Part shown: positions 26,045 through 35,385 of the stretch, one piece after another
Position numbering within the stretch: position 1 is the stretch's first letter
Layout: the number at the start of each line of letters is the position of its first letter
Assembly: GCA_934647945.1 (NCBI GenBank)
Contig: CAKUFK010000009.1
Span: 1-64,000 of the forward strand
Source of the DNA: an uncultured Eubacteriales bacterium
GTDB taxonomy: Bacteria; Bacillota; Clostridia; Oscillospirales; Acutalibacteraceae
Length of the DNA: 64,000 nt
Direction of reading: 5' to 3'
Position numbers and translations under genes: made by a program
Notes under the pieces: model-generated
Seen by the model: the letters and a program-made list of their open reading frames with translations, nothing else
The model's database searches: none
What the model was told of the DNA's origin: nothing

Positions 26045-27574
26045 ATGGATCATCCGTCCGTCTGGATGGCGGGGCGCACCCCTGCCGTCCCCCCGCCCGA
26101 GGGCCGTGTGGATACCGCCCCGCTTGAAGTGCTGATCCTGGGCGGAGGCCTGTGCGGGCTTCTCACCGCTTTCCGTTTATATGAAAAAGGCGTCCGTGCC
26201 ATGGCGGTCCTCGAGGCCGGGGAAATCGCCGGGGGCACCAGCGCCCATACCACCGCTAAAGTGACCGCGCAGCACGGCCTATTGTACGCTGGCCTGCGCA
26301 AGGGGCTGGGAGAGGAAAAGGCCGGCCAGTACGCCAAGGCGAATCAAAGCGCAGTCGGGGAGTACGCCGCCGTAATGGAACAGCTCGGCCTGCGGGACGA
26401 GCTGAAGCGCTGCGCCTCCTACCTCTATACCGATGACCCGGCCTATGTGGAGCGTCTCGAACAGGAGGCGGAAGCCTGCCGCCTGCTCGACCTGCCTGTC
26501 TCCGTCACGGTGGAAACCGAGCTGCCCTTTCCGGTCCTGACGGCGGTGCGCATGGACGGGCAGGCCCGCATCCATCCCCTGCGTTTCGCGGATGCGCTGG
26601 CCCGATGGCTGGTGGAAAAGGGAGTCCGGATCTATACCCACACCCGCGCCTATCCCTCCGAAGCGGACCAGGCGCCCGGGGATATCCGGACCAACCGGGG
26701 CACCCTGCATGCGGACACGGTCGTTCTCGCCACCCATTACCCTTTCATGGATAAAAGCGGCCTATATTTTGCCCGGATCTGGCAGGAGCGCTCCTATGTC
26801 CTGGCCCTGACCCGTGTGCCCCCGATGGAGCATCTCTACTGGGCACCCGGGGAAAGCGGCTTTTCCTTCCGCCCGGCCTCGTGGACAGCGGGCGGCGGGG
26901 AGGTACAGGGGCTCCTTCTCGGCGGGAAAAGCCACAAAACCGGGCACGAGGGGACACGCTACCATTACGAGGCCCTGCGGACAGCGGCCAGGTCCTGGTA
27001 TCCCGACATGCGGGTGGCCGGGCGATGGTCGGCGCAGGACGGGATGACCCACGACAGCGTACCCTATATCGGCCGATACCGCCAGCTCGATGGAAAGCTG
27101 GCCGGCCGGGTTTTTCTGGCCACCGGCTTCAACAAATGGGGCATGACCACCAGCATGGCGGCGGCCGATATCCTCAGCGAGTCCATCCTCGGGCGGGATC
27201 ATCCCTGCCGTGATGTTTTTTCTCCCTCCCGTTTCGATCCGGGGCTGAAGGCGAAAAGCTTTTTCATCGAAAGCAGCGACATGGTGGGAAGCTTGATCGG
27301 GCCGTACCTTCATCTGCCGGACGCCACCTCCGCCTCTATCCGGAGAGGGGAGGGGAAGGTGATCACCGTCGGCGGCAAACGGGTCGGGGTGTATAAAGAC
27401 GATCAGGATGTCCTCCATACCGTCCGGCCCATCTGCCCCCATATGGGCTGCGTGCTGCAGTGGAACCGGGATGAACGATCCTGGGACTGCCCCTGCCATG
27501 GTTCCCGCTTCGACTACACTGGCCGGCTGCTCAACGATCCCGCGCAAAGGGCGCTCGAAACCACTTCCCGCTGA
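26045..27574 (+). CDS. FAD-dependent oxidoreductase with C-terminal Rieske domain
   Basis: The 509-residue protein fuses a DAO-type flavin domain (residues about 28-390; dinucleotide motif LILGGGLCGLLTAFRLYE) to a Rieske [2Fe-2S] domain near the C-terminus. The cluster ligands are in CPHMGC and CPCHGSRF (Cys-x-His...Cys-x2-His). Proteins of this build occur in many Firmicutes, and their electron partner and substrate are not established. The Rieske part stops soon after the second ligand pair, slightly shorter than typical, but both pairs are present. It ends at a strong terminator. RBS AGAAAGG. Confidence 0.88.
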   Translation: MDHPSVWMAGRTPAVPPPEGRVDTAPLEVLILGGGLCGLLTAFRLYEKGVRAMAVLEAGEIAGGTSAHTTAKVTAQHGLLYAGLRKGLGEEKAGQYAKANQSAVGEYAAVMEQLGLRDELKRCASYLYTDDPAYVERLEQEAEACRLLDLPVSVTVETELPFPVLTAVRMDGQARIHPLRFADALARWLVEKGVRIYTHTRAYPSEADQAPGDIRTNRGTLHADTVVLATHYPFMDKSGLYFARIWQERSYVLALTRVPPMEHLYWAPGESGFSFRPASWTAGGGEVQGLLLGGKSHKTGHEGTRYHYEALRTAARSWYPDMRVAGRWSAQDGMTHDSVPYIGRYRQLDGKLAGRVFLATGFNKWGMTTSMAAADILSESILGRDHPCRDVFSPSRFDPGLKAKSFFIESSDMVGSLIGPYLHLPDATSASIRRGEGKVITVGGKRVGVYKDDQDVLHTVRPICPHMGCVLQWNRDERSWDCPCHGSRFDYTGRLLNDPAQRALETTSR

Positions 27575-27590
27575 CAAACGGATACAAAGA

Positions 27591-27622
27591 GCGGATGCCC
27601 GGGCCGGGCATCCGCCTTTTTT
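27591..27622 (+). terminator. Terminator of the FAD/Rieske gene
   Basis: The stem GCGGATGCCC/GGGCATCCGC is followed by CTTTTTTG. Confidence 0.9.
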
Positions 27623-27957
27623 GTATGTGCCGGGGAAAACGCGCGAACCCAATAGAAATTCCCCTGGCCTTTCGGCCGGGGAAGCCGCTGCCGGATATAC
27701 GGATATAGGATAAAAGGAATCATCCCGGAAAATTGCTGTACGATTTTTCATGCAGCCGACATGTAAAATCATCGCAGCATCCGCCTGCACCGTCAAAATC
27801 CTCAACATGGTTTGTAGCGTATACGGATAGGGAGTCCTATTCGCTATGCACACAGAACCGGCAAAAATCACAGACGGGGACACAAACCGGATCGTTGCAG
27901 CTATTCATCGTTTATATCCCCCACAAAGATAAGCCTGCCTTTTCAATATAAACAGAA
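27623..27957. other. Intergenic stretch with no recognised gene
   Basis: These 335 bases are less GC-rich than the flanks and hold only short frames with no familiar motif, promoter or repeat that I can name. Confidence 0.5.
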
Positions 27958-27992
27958 CCCTGCCGAAAGCAATTTCCGCTTTTTCGGCAGGG
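27958..27992 (-). terminator. Terminator after tRNA-Gly
   Basis: The 11-base-pair stem CCCTGCCGAAA/TTTCGGCAGGG is followed on the minus strand by TTCTGTTT. Confidence 0.75.
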
Positions 27993-27998
27993 GGGATA

Positions 27999-28074
27999 TG
28001 GAGCGGCTTACGAGGCTCGAACTCGCTACCTCCACCTTGGCAAGGTGGCGCTCTACCAGATGAGCTAAAGCCGC
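27999..28074 (-). tRNA. tRNA-Gly (anticodon GCC), CCA encoded
   Basis: Acceptor GCGGCTT pairs with AAGCCGC, then T and CCA (27999-28001). The anticodon loop is TTGCCAA with anticodon GCC, and the T arm is GTTCGAGCC. Total 76 bases. Confidence 0.96.
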
Positions 28075-28094
28075 CTGTTCAGAATGCGTGTGCT

Positions 28095-28124
28095 AGTATA
28101 CCACAGCCTTTCGCCGGTTGTCAA
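28095..28124 (-). promoter_or_regulatory. Promoter of tRNA-Gly
   Basis: The minus strand reads TTGACA, 18 bases, TATACT, 21 bases ahead of the tRNA. Confidence 0.85.
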
Positions 28125-28232
28125 GAGGCGTTGAGAAAAGACGGAGCGAAAAGCCCGCTCCGTTTTGAAACACTGTCGGGACGGCCCGGAATCCGGCCAT
28201 AGGGAGCCGTCTTGTTGACCGGCCTGTTTTTC

Positions 28233-28261
28233 TTGCCAGAGAGCCTTTTTCGCGGTATAAT
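28233..28261 (+). promoter_or_regulatory. Promoter of the SNF2/ABC/MutS-like gene run
   Basis: TTGCCA, 17 bases, perfect TATAAT, 36 bases before ATG 28297. Confidence 0.85.
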
Positions 28262-28296
28262 AAATAGCTAGCACAATGGAAGGGAGGCGCGGCCCC

Positions 28297-31200
28297 ATGG
28301 CTCTGTTTTCGCTCAAGCGCATTGCCGGGGAAGCCGAAAACCGGCAGACCTACCTGCGCGGCGTCGCCTGCTACAACGCCGGCAAGGTCGGCCGCGTCGT
28401 CCGGGACCGGGACGATTTTTATGAAGAATATTTGAGCGCCGACGTGGAAAACAACACCCGGGACGGCGTGTTTCACGTCGAGGTCGGCTTTGGCCGTCAG
28501 GGGGACGCCGATTTTTACGACTGCGGCTGCGAGGCCTACCGCCAGGGAACCGGCGCCTGCCAGCATATCGTGGCTGTTATGGTCCATAAATACTATGCCG
28601 ATATGCTCACCGGCCTGTCCGCCCCGCCCTCCGCCAGGGAGAAGGAACGGCTGGCCACGCGGACCGATGAAACGGCCCGCCGGATGATGAACCGCTACCT
28701 CTCCCGCCAGGCGGTGGATTTGGTCGCCCATTCCGCGGCCGGGCAGGAGCCGGTTCTGCTCTCTCCCGTCCTGCGCCTCGGGCCGCGGCAGGCTGAGCTC
28801 AGCTTTACCCTTGGACGCCGGCGGCCCTATGTGCTCAAGGACATCGGCAAGTTCTGCGAGGACGTGAAAAAACGGGAAACCGTGGAATACGGCAAACAGC
28901 TGCGCTTCCTCCACCACCCCGACAGCTTCGATCCGGCCTGCCGCGGCCTGCTTGCCTTTCTGCTCGATACCTATGAGGACATCGCCCATCCCCAGCGGGG
29001 CACCATCGGGTCCCTGCATCCCCGCATCGGCCGGGAGCTGCTGCTCAGCCCCGCCGCTCTCGACCGCTTTTTTGCCGTGTGCGAGGGGAAGGAGATTGCC
29101 CTGCGGTCCGATTCCCCGCAGGAAAAGGAGCTCCGGCCCCTGTTCTTAAAAAGCGGCGATCCCGCCCTCACACTCGATGTCCAGCGTTCCGACGTCAAGG
29201 AGGGCTTCCAGCTCTCCGGCGAGCTCTTTTCGGCCCTGTGCGGGACCGGCTGCCTGTATGTGGCCAAGGATGGCGTATTGTATCGCTGCACGCAGGAATA
29301 TGCGGAGCAGATGCGGGATTTCCTGCCTGCCCTGCAGGCCGCCGGGCATACCCTGTTCATCGCGGACGGGGACATGCCGGATTTCTGCGGCAGCGTGCTG
29401 CCCGCCGTCGGGCGGTTCATGGAACTGACCGGCCAGGCCGAACGGCTGGAGCCCTATCTTCCTGAGGATCCCGATATCGAAATCACGCTCGATTCTCCCG
29501 AGCCGGGGCTCGTCACCGCCCGGGTGCTCTGCTGCTACGGCGGGGAAAAGGTCCCGCTTCTCGACACGGACGACGCCCATCGGACGGAAGGGGGGCCTCG
29601 GCGCAACCGGTTGGAGGAGCTCCGCTCCCGGCTGGTGATCCAGCAGTATTTTCCGAACTATATCCCCTCCACCGGGCTGATGGTCAGCCGGGTGGACGAC
29701 GACGGGTTCTACCGCCTTCTCACCGAGGGGCTCGCGGAGCTGCAGGGGGTCGGCACCGTCGCCCTTTCCGATGCGTTCCGGACCATGGATCTCGCCCCGC
29801 CGCCCCGCCTGTCGGTCGGGGTGGGCCTGTCGGGCGGGCTGCTCGATTTCGAGTTCGAAACCGAGGGGCTCGACGCGGGCGAGCTGACCCGGGTGGTGGA
29901 AAGCTACCGCCGCCGCCAGCCCTATCATCGTCTGAAAAACGGCCGGTTCCTTCCCTTGGAGGGCGCGCTCGCGGAATTCGCACGGCTGGCCGACGGGCTC
30001 GAGCTCGGGGCGGGGGAGCTCGCCGCGGGGCATGCCCGGCTGCCCACCTATCGGGCCCTGTATCTCGACCGTGTGCTGCGGGACAGCGCCACCGCCGATT
30101 TCCGGCGGGACGTCCGGTTCCGCGAGCTGACCGGTGCCCTCCGGAACGCCGCCGATGCGAATTACCGCCTGCCCGCTTCTTTAGAGGAGGTGCTGCGCCC
30201 CTATCAGAAAACCGGTTACCGCTGGCTGAAAACCATGGAGCGGTACGGTTTCGGCGGCATCCTCGCCGACGATATGGGCCTGGGCAAAACCCTGGAGCTC
30301 ATTTCCCTGCTGCTCGACGCCAAGGAAGCGGGACAGCCCGGCCCCTCTTTGGTGGTCTGTCCCGCCTCGCTGATTTTCAATTGGGAAAACGAGATCCGCC
30401 GGTTTGCCCCCGCCCTGACCGTCCTGCCCATCCTCGGTAACGCCGAACAGCGGGAGCAGGCCATCGCCGGGATCGGCCGATACGACGTGGCGGTCACCTC
30501 CTACGACCTGCTCAAACGGGATATCGCCCTGTATGGGGAAACCGAATTCCGCTACCTTGTCCTCGATGAAGCGCAGTATATCAAAAATCACGCCACCCAG
30601 AACGCCAAGGCGGTCAAGGCGCTGCGCAGCCGCCAGCGGTTCGCCCTGACCGGCACCCCCATCGAAAACCGCCTGAGCGAGCTGTGGAGCATCTTCGATT
30701 TCCTGATGCCGGGATTCCTGTACAGCTACAACCGGTTCCGGGATTCGTTCGAGCTGCCCATCGTCAAAAACGCCGACGCCGAGGCGCTCGACCGTCTCCA
30801 CCGCATGACCGCCCCCTTCATCCTCCGCCGTCTGAAGCGGGACGTCCTGCACGACCTGCCTGAGAAGACCGAGACTATCCGCACCTCCGTCATGGGGGAG
30901 GAACAGCGCGCTCTCTATCTCGGGAACGTCCTCAAGGCCCGGGAACGGCTCGCCGACCTCACGTCCGGGAACGCGGAGAGCGGCCGGATGGTCCTGCTCG
31001 CCCTGCTGACCCGCCTGCGCCAGCTCTGCTGTGACCCCGCCCTGTGCTATGAGGACTACACGGGCGGTTCCGCCAAGCTGGAAAGCTGTCTCGAGCTGCT
31101 GCGGGAGGCCGCCGACGGCGGGCACAAGGTGCTCCTCTTTTCCCAGTTCACCTCGATGCTCGCCATTCTGGAGGAGCGGCTGCGGGGGGAGGGGATCACC

Positions 31201-31575
31201 TTCTACACCCTGCAGGGCTCGACCTCCAAGGAAAAACGAGCCGCCCTGGTGGAGGCCTTCAACCGGGACGCCACCCAGGTTTTTCTCATCTCCTTGAAGG
31301 CGGGCGGCACCGGCCTCAATCTGACCGGCGCCGACGTGGTGATCCATTACGATCCCTGGTGGAACCTCTCCGCCCAGGAGCAGGCGACCGACCGGGCCCA
31401 CCGCATCGGCCAGAAAAACAGCGTGCAGGTTTACAAGTTGATCGCCAAGGACACCATTGAGGAAAAAATCCTGCGTTTGCAGGAAAGCAAAAAAGAGCTC
31501 GCGGACGCGGTGATCCGGCAGGGAGGCTCCCTGTTCTCCCTGTCTCCGGAACAGCTCGCCGAGCTGCTGGCGTGA
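28297..31575 (+). CDS. SNF2-family DNA helicase/translocase with SWIM zinc finger
   Basis: The 1092-residue protein is an ATP-driven double-stranded DNA translocase of the bacterial RapA/SNF2 type. A SWIM zinc finger sits at the N-terminus: Cys76-x-Cys78 ... Cys88-x-His90. The SNF2 core begins near residue 630 with LADDMGLGKT (Walker A), then LDEAQ (Walker B), LTGTPIENRLSELW, and in the second RecA lobe LISLKAGGTGLNL and QATDRAHRIGQ. Bacterial members act at RNA polymerase, in DNA repair or in defence; none of these is specified by sequence. ATG 28297 lies nine bases after GGGAGG. The ABC genes follow after 19 bases. Confidence 0.95.
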   Translation: MALFSLKRIAGEAENRQTYLRGVACYNAGKVGRVVRDRDDFYEEYLSADVENNTRDGVFHVEVGFGRQGDADFYDCGCEAYRQGTGACQHIVAVMVHKYYADMLTGLSAPPSAREKERLATRTDETARRMMNRYLSRQAVDLVAHSAAGQEPVLLSPVLRLGPRQAELSFTLGRRRPYVLKDIGKFCEDVKKRETVEYGKQLRFLHHPDSFDPACRGLLAFLLDTYEDIAHPQRGTIGSLHPRIGRELLLSPAALDRFFAVCEGKEIALRSDSPQEKELRPLFLKSGDPALTLDVQRSDVKEGFQLSGELFSALCGTGCLYVAKDGVLYRCTQEYAEQMRDFLPALQAAGHTLFIADGDMPDFCGSVLPAVGRFMELTGQAERLEPYLPEDPDIEITLDSPEPGLVTARVLCCYGGEKVPLLDTDDAHRTEGGPRRNRLEELRSRLVIQQYFPNYIPSTGLMVSRVDDDGFYRLLTEGLAELQGVGTVALSDAFRTMDLAPPPRLSVGVGLSGGLLDFEFETEGLDAGELTRVVESYRRRQPYHRLKNGRFLPLEGALAEFARLADGLELGAGELAAGHARLPTYRALYLDRVLRDSATADFRRDVRFRELTGALRNAADANYRLPASLEEVLRPYQKTGYRWLKTMERYGFGGILADDMGLGKTLELISLLLDAKEAGQPGPSLVVCPASLIFNWENEIRRFAPALTVLPILGNAEQREQAIAGIGRYDVAVTSYDLLKRDIALYGETEFRYLVLDEAQYIKNHATQNAKAVKALRSRQRFALTGTPIENRLSELWSIFDFLMPGFLYSYNRFRDSFELPIVKNADAEALDRLHRMTAPFILRRLKRDVLHDLPEKTETIRTSVMGEEQRALYLGNVLKARERLADLTSGNAESGRMVLLALLTRLRQLCCDPALCYEDYTGGSAKLESCLELLREAADGGHKVLLFSQFTSMLAILEERLRGEGITFYTLQGSTSKEKRAALVEAFNRDATQVFLISLKAGGTGLNLTGADVVIHYDPWWNLSAQEQATDRAHRIGQKNSVQVYKLIAKDTIEEKILRLQESKKELADAVIRQGGSLFSLSPEQLAELLA

Positions 31576-31594
31576 CAGGAAAGGAGTGACGGCC

Positions 31595-32497
31595 ATGGCG
31601 ATCCTCCAGGTAGAGCACCTGACCAAGGATTACGGGGGAGGGAAAGGGATTTTCGACCTGTCCTTCTCTATCGAAAAGGGGGAGGTGTTCGGGTTCCTCG
31701 GCCCCAACGGGGCGGGGAAGACCACCACCATCCGGCATATCCTCGGCTTTATTAAGCCCCAGGAGGGGCGCGCCGAGGTGGACGGCCTGGACTGCTGGCG
31801 CTGTCCGGATCAGATCCAACGGAGACTCGGGTATCTGCCAGGGGAAATCGCCTTTCCCGGCGACATGACCGGCACCGCCTTCATCCGCCTGATAGCGGAG
31901 CTGCGGGGACTGCGGGATATGCGCCGGGCGGAAAGCCTCATCGCCCGGTTCGAGCTCGACCCCTCCGGCCGGCTCAGGCGGATGTCCAAGGGAATGAAAC
32001 AGAAAATTGGGCTGGTCTGCGCGTTCATGCACGACCCGGCCATCCTTGTCCTCGATGAGCCGACCAGCGGCTTGGATCCCCTGATGCAGCATACCTTCGT
32101 CGAGCTCATTGACGAGGAAAAGGCCGCGGGCAAAACTATCCTGATGTCCTCCCACATGTTCGACGAGGTGGAGCGTACCTGTGACCGGGTCGCCATCATC
32201 AAGCAGGGGCGACTGGTCTCCGCCATGGGGACCGACGAGCTGCGCCACGCCCGGCAGAAGGTGTATAAGCTCGAGCTCGCCGACGACAGGCAGTTCGCCG
32301 CTTTCAGGGCCGAGCCCCTCGCCTTTGCCGAGCTCCGCCCCGACAAGCGCCAGGCCAAGGTCGCGGTGCGGGACGAGGACATCAACGCCTTCATCCGGCT
32401 GTTATCCGGATACGATCTGCTGTATCTCTCCGAGGTCAAGCGGACGCTCGAGGATGTTTTCCTGGAGTATTACGGAGGTGACGGACATGTTCAGTAA
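31595..32497 (+). CDS. ABC transporter ATP-binding protein
   Basis: The 300-residue ATPase has Walker A GPNGAGKTTT, an LSGGQ-like signature degenerate as RMSKGMKQKIG, Walker B ILVLDEPTSGLD and a switch His (SSHMFDE). This form is typical of export-type drug, lantibiotic or Na+ ABC ATPases (DrrA/CcmA/YthP-like). The C-terminal 80 residues form an extension also seen in those proteins. It pairs with the permease whose start overlaps its end by 11 bases. The cargo is unknown. ATG 31595 is preferred, with AAAGGAG upstream. Confidence 0.93.
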   Translation: MAILQVEHLTKDYGGGKGIFDLSFSIEKGEVFGFLGPNGAGKTTTIRHILGFIKPQEGRAEVDGLDCWRCPDQIQRRLGYLPGEIAFPGDMTGTAFIRLIAELRGLRDMRRAESLIARFELDPSGRLRRMSKGMKQKIGLVCAFMHDPAILVLDEPTSGLDPLMQHTFVELIDEEKAAGKTILMSSHMFDEVERTCDRVAIIKQGRLVSAMGTDELRHARQKVYKLELADDRQFAAFRAEPLAFAELRPDKRQAKVAVRDEDINAFIRLLSGYDLLYLSEVKRTLEDVFLEYYGGDGHVQ

Positions 32498-33275
32498 AGC
32501 CCTGTTCAAGCAGGCCGTCCGCTCCAACTACAAAATTTTTCTGATTTTCCTCGCGGTGCTCTGCCTGTATCTGGCGGCCGTCTGCGCGGTCTTCACCCCG
32601 CAGGCGCTCGGGGAGATGGGGGGACTCGTCGACAGCCTGGGCGCGATGGGCAACATGCTCGGGGATATGAACAGCGTCACCGGCTTCATCGGGCAGATGT
32701 ACTTCGGCCTGATCGCGGTGCTCTTTCCCATGATCTACTGCATCATCACCGGCAACCGCCTGGTCGCGGCCAAGGTGGACAGCGGCTCGATGGCCTGCCT
32801 GCTCTCCGCTCCCATCAAACGCAGCCGGATCACCGTCACCTACGCCCTCTATTTCATCCTGTCCCTGCTTCTGATGTTCGGGTTCCTGGCGGGCTTCGGC
32901 GTCGCGATGTGCATGGTTTTCCAGCCAGGCACGCTGGATGTAGGGGCTTTCCTGCTGTTCGATCTGGGCGCCTTCCTTCTCGCCTTTGCCACCAGCGGCA
33001 TCTGCTACGCCGCGTCCTGCGTTTTCAACCTTTCCCGGCATTCCTTCGCCGTCGGCGCCGGGCTGCCTCTGGCGTTTTTTCTGTTCCAAATGATGTCCGA
33101 GCTGTCGGAGGACCTCGAATTCTGCCGGTATCTCTCCCTGAACACCCTCTTCAGTCCCGACGACATCCTGGCAGGCGAGGGGGTTGTTCTGCCCTTTATC
33201 CTGCTGGGGCTGATCGGCCTGGTTTTATACGCTGCGGGGATCCATGTTTTCAACCGCAAGGACCTGCCTATCTGA
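32487..33275 (+). CDS. ABC-2 type transporter permease
   Basis: The 262-residue membrane protein has six hydrophobic segments (about residues 18-38, 72-92, 110-135, 150-175, 185-200 and 235-255). It is an ABC-2 family permease that works with the ATPase encoded immediately upstream; the 11-base overlap suggests coupled translation. RBS ACGGAGG lies eight bases before ATG 32487. The substrate is not evident, and no accessory binding protein is present. Confidence 0.85.
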   Translation: MFSKALFKQAVRSNYKIFLIFLAVLCLYLAAVCAVFTPQALGEMGGLVDSLGAMGNMLGDMNSVTGFIGQMYFGLIAVLFPMIYCIITGNRLVAAKVDSGSMACLLSAPIKRSRITVTYALYFILSLLLMFGFLAGFGVAMCMVFQPGTLDVGAFLLFDLGAFLLAFATSGICYAASCVFNLSRHSFAVGAGLPLAFFLFQMMSELSEDLEFCRYLSLNTLFSPDDILAGEGVVLPFILLGLIGLVLYAAGIHVFNRKDLPI

Positions 33276-33307
33276 CCCGGTCCGTACACGAGAAAGGGGA
33301 GTCCGCC

Positions 33308-34912
33308 GTGTTCGGCAAAAAACGCATCCGCCGCATACAGGCCCGGTACGGGAAAGATCCTGGGACGCGGTACGAGGAGGAGGACCTGCGGGAGATCCGG
33401 GCGTATGCGGACAGCCGTATCCAGGCCGACCCCGCTTTGTTCGCCCTCGACGAGATCACCTGGGCCGACCTGTCGATGGACACGGTTTTCGAGCGGATCT
33501 GCGGCACGGACAGCGCCGCGGGCGAGCAGGTGCTGTACGCCTGGCTGCGCTGCCCGGCGATGGAGGCGGCGGAATATGGACGGCGGCGGGCGCTGATCCG
33601 GGCGGTGGAAGCCGATCCCGACCTGCGCCTGAAGCTCCAGCTCATCCTGTCGAAGATCGGCAAAAGCCGCGCCGCCCGGACGGCCGAGACCTTCGCGCCC
33701 GGGGCACATGGAAAACGCCGCTTGGCCGCCGCACTGCTGTTGTCCGGCGGGCTGGCTGCGGCGGGGCTCGGCCTGATGCTTACGCCGGCTTGCCTGCCGG
33801 TGTTTGTGGCGCTGCTCTGCCTCAATCCGCTCTACCATATCGCCATGGTCCGGCGGCTGGACGCGCATCTTCCCGCCGTCAATAGCTCCGTGGCCCTGGC
33901 CGCGGCCTTCCAGCGCATCCTCGCTCTGGGGGATCCGGGCCTGTCCGCCTGCCTGCGGCCCTATGAGGCGGCGGGACGCCAGACCCACCGCCTCGCCCGT
34001 ATGGGCGGGGTATCCTTTACGGCCAACCATGAGGTCATGCAGCTTTTGAATGGCCTGTTCCTGTTCGACCTGATCCTGTATGAGTGGCTGAAGGTCCGCC
34101 TTTACGGCCGGCGGGAAGCTGTGTCGGCCATCCATGAGGCCGTCGGCTCGGTGGACGCGGCGATCGCCGTGGCGTCGTATCGGGCCGGCGCCGGCACCGT
34201 CTGCGATCCGGAGCTCCGGTTCGGAAGGGAGGAGCCTCCCCGCCTGACCGCCGTGGATCTCGTGCATCCCCTGCTGCGCCGCCCGGTCGGAAACACCCTG
34301 GAATTGGACGGTCCGCTGCTGCTCACCGGTTCCAACGCGTCGGGCAAATCCACCCTGCTCAAAGCGGCTGTCCTCGCCGCCGTGATGGCCCAGGGAATCT
34401 GTACGGCCCCCTGCTCGGCCTACTCCGCCACAGCCTTCCGCCTCTATACCTCTATGGCGGTTTCCGATGAGCTTTTGTCCGGGGACAGCTATTTCGTCAC
34501 CGAGCTCAAAGCGTTCCGGCGTATCCTGGAGGCGGCCGGGCGGGGCGAGCGGGTTCTGTGCGCCGTCGACGAGGTGCTGCGGGGGACGAACACAGTGGAG
34601 CGGATCGCGGCCTCGAGCGTGCTGCTCGAAGCGCTGGCCGGTTCCGGCGCCTTGTGCCTCGCCGCGACGCACGACGGCGAGCTCTGCACGCTGCTGGAAG
34701 CCTCCTACACCCTGGCGCATTTCGAGGAAACCCTTACTCAGGACGGCATGGTGTTCGATTACCGGCTCCGGCCGGGGGCCGCCCATACCCGCAACGCCAT
34801 CCGCTTGTTGACCATCCTGGGATTCGATCCTGGATTCAGCGGCCGCGCCAAAGCCCGTGCCGACGAGTATGGACGGACCGGGCAATGGCGGGACGTTCCC
34901 GAGGGCTCCTGA
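33308..34912 (+). CDS. MutS-family ATPase without mismatch-recognition domain
   Basis: The 534-residue protein ends in a MutS domain V ATPase: Walker A TGSNASGKST near residue 340, followed by VDEVLRGTNTVER (Walker B plus the signature) and an AATHDGELC His switch. The N-terminal half holds two hydrophobic segments (about residues 138-175, GLGLMLTPACLPVFVALL) and no mismatch-binding domain I, so it is not a mismatch repair MutS. Similar membrane-linked MutS-like proteins are widespread in Firmicutes, with unknown function. The GTG start at 33308 has AAAGGGGAG upstream. It follows the ABC permease by 32 bases and ends at a terminator. Confidence 0.87.
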   Translation: MFGKKRIRRIQARYGKDPGTRYEEEDLREIRAYADSRIQADPALFALDEITWADLSMDTVFERICGTDSAAGEQVLYAWLRCPAMEAAEYGRRRALIRAVEADPDLRLKLQLILSKIGKSRAARTAETFAPGAHGKRRLAAALLLSGGLAAAGLGLMLTPACLPVFVALLCLNPLYHIAMVRRLDAHLPAVNSSVALAAAFQRILALGDPGLSACLRPYEAAGRQTHRLARMGGVSFTANHEVMQLLNGLFLFDLILYEWLKVRLYGRREAVSAIHEAVGSVDAAIAVASYRAGAGTVCDPELRFGREEPPRLTAVDLVHPLLRRPVGNTLELDGPLLLTGSNASGKSTLLKAAVLAAVMAQGICTAPCSAYSATAFRLYTSMAVSDELLSGDSYFVTELKAFRRILEAAGRGERVLCAVDEVLRGTNTVERIAASSVLLEALAGSGALCLAATHDGELCTLLEASYTLAHFEETLTQDGMVFDYRLRPGAAHTRNAIRLLTILGFDPGFSGRAKARADEYGRTGQWRDVPEGS

Positions 34913-34913
34913 A

Positions 34914-34940
34914 GCCGGCCGGCTTGGCCGGCCTTTTTTA
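34914..34940 (+). terminator. Terminator of the SNF2/ABC/MutS-like run
   Basis: GCCGGCC/GGCCGGC with a 5-base loop is followed by a run of six T, right at the stop codon. Confidence 0.8.
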
Positions 34941-34989
34941 TGGGATCGCCATCGCCGCACGACATATTTCAGCAACCTATAATATTATA

Positions 34990-35019
34990 TTGACAATACT
35001 GTATATCGTACAGTATAAT
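34990..35019 (+). promoter_or_regulatory. Promoter of the PadR operon
   Basis: Both boxes are consensus: TTGACA, 18 bases, TATAAT. The spacer is filled by a palindrome (next entry). Confidence 0.9.
34997..35015. promoter_or_regulatory. Likely PadR operator between -35 and -10
   Basis: A perfect 7-base inverted repeat, TACTGTA-5-TACAGTA, fills the promoter spacer. Its position would block RNA polymerase, and PadR regulators commonly repress their own operon through such dyads. Confidence 0.75.
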
Positions 35020-35040
35020 AACAGGGAAGGTGGTGTATAC

Positions 35041-35385
35041 ATGGAAGACGAACGGGACGTGATGGCTTCCCTGGCACTGGAACTGCGCAGGGGAACCCTG
35101 GTGCTCAGTGTTCTCAGCCAGCTGAGAGAATCCCGTTATGGGTATGCCCTGGTACAGAAATTGGAGAGCTGCGGGGTGCCGATCGATCCCAGCACCCTGT
35201 ATCCCTTGCTGCGGCGTCTGGAAAAGCAGGGCCTGCTCGCCAGCGTATGGGATACCAGCGACAGCAAGCCCCGCAAATACTATCGGCGCACCCCGTACGG
35301 CGACGCCGTATATGAGCAGCTTCGGGCCCAATGGAGGCAGATGGCCGCGGAACTCGACCGCCTGTTGGAGGAGGAAACGCCATGA
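35041..35385 (+). CDS. PadR-family transcriptional regulator
   Basis: The 114-residue protein has the PadR winged helix-turn-helix: LRRGTLVLSVLSQLRESRYG at the start, SCGVPIDPSTLYPLLRRLEKQG as recognition helix and wing, then RKYYRRTPYG, and a C-terminal dimerisation helix. Its stop overlaps the start of the HAAS membrane gene (ATGA), a pairing found throughout Firmicutes in which the regulator represses both genes. The operator in the promoter supports autorepression. The inducer is unknown. Confidence 0.94.
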   Translation: MEDERDVMASLALELRRGTLVLSVLSQLRESRYGYALVQKLESCGVPIDPSTLYPLLRRLEKQGLLASVWDTSDSKPRKYYRRTPYGDAVYEQLRAQWRQMAAELDRLLEEETP

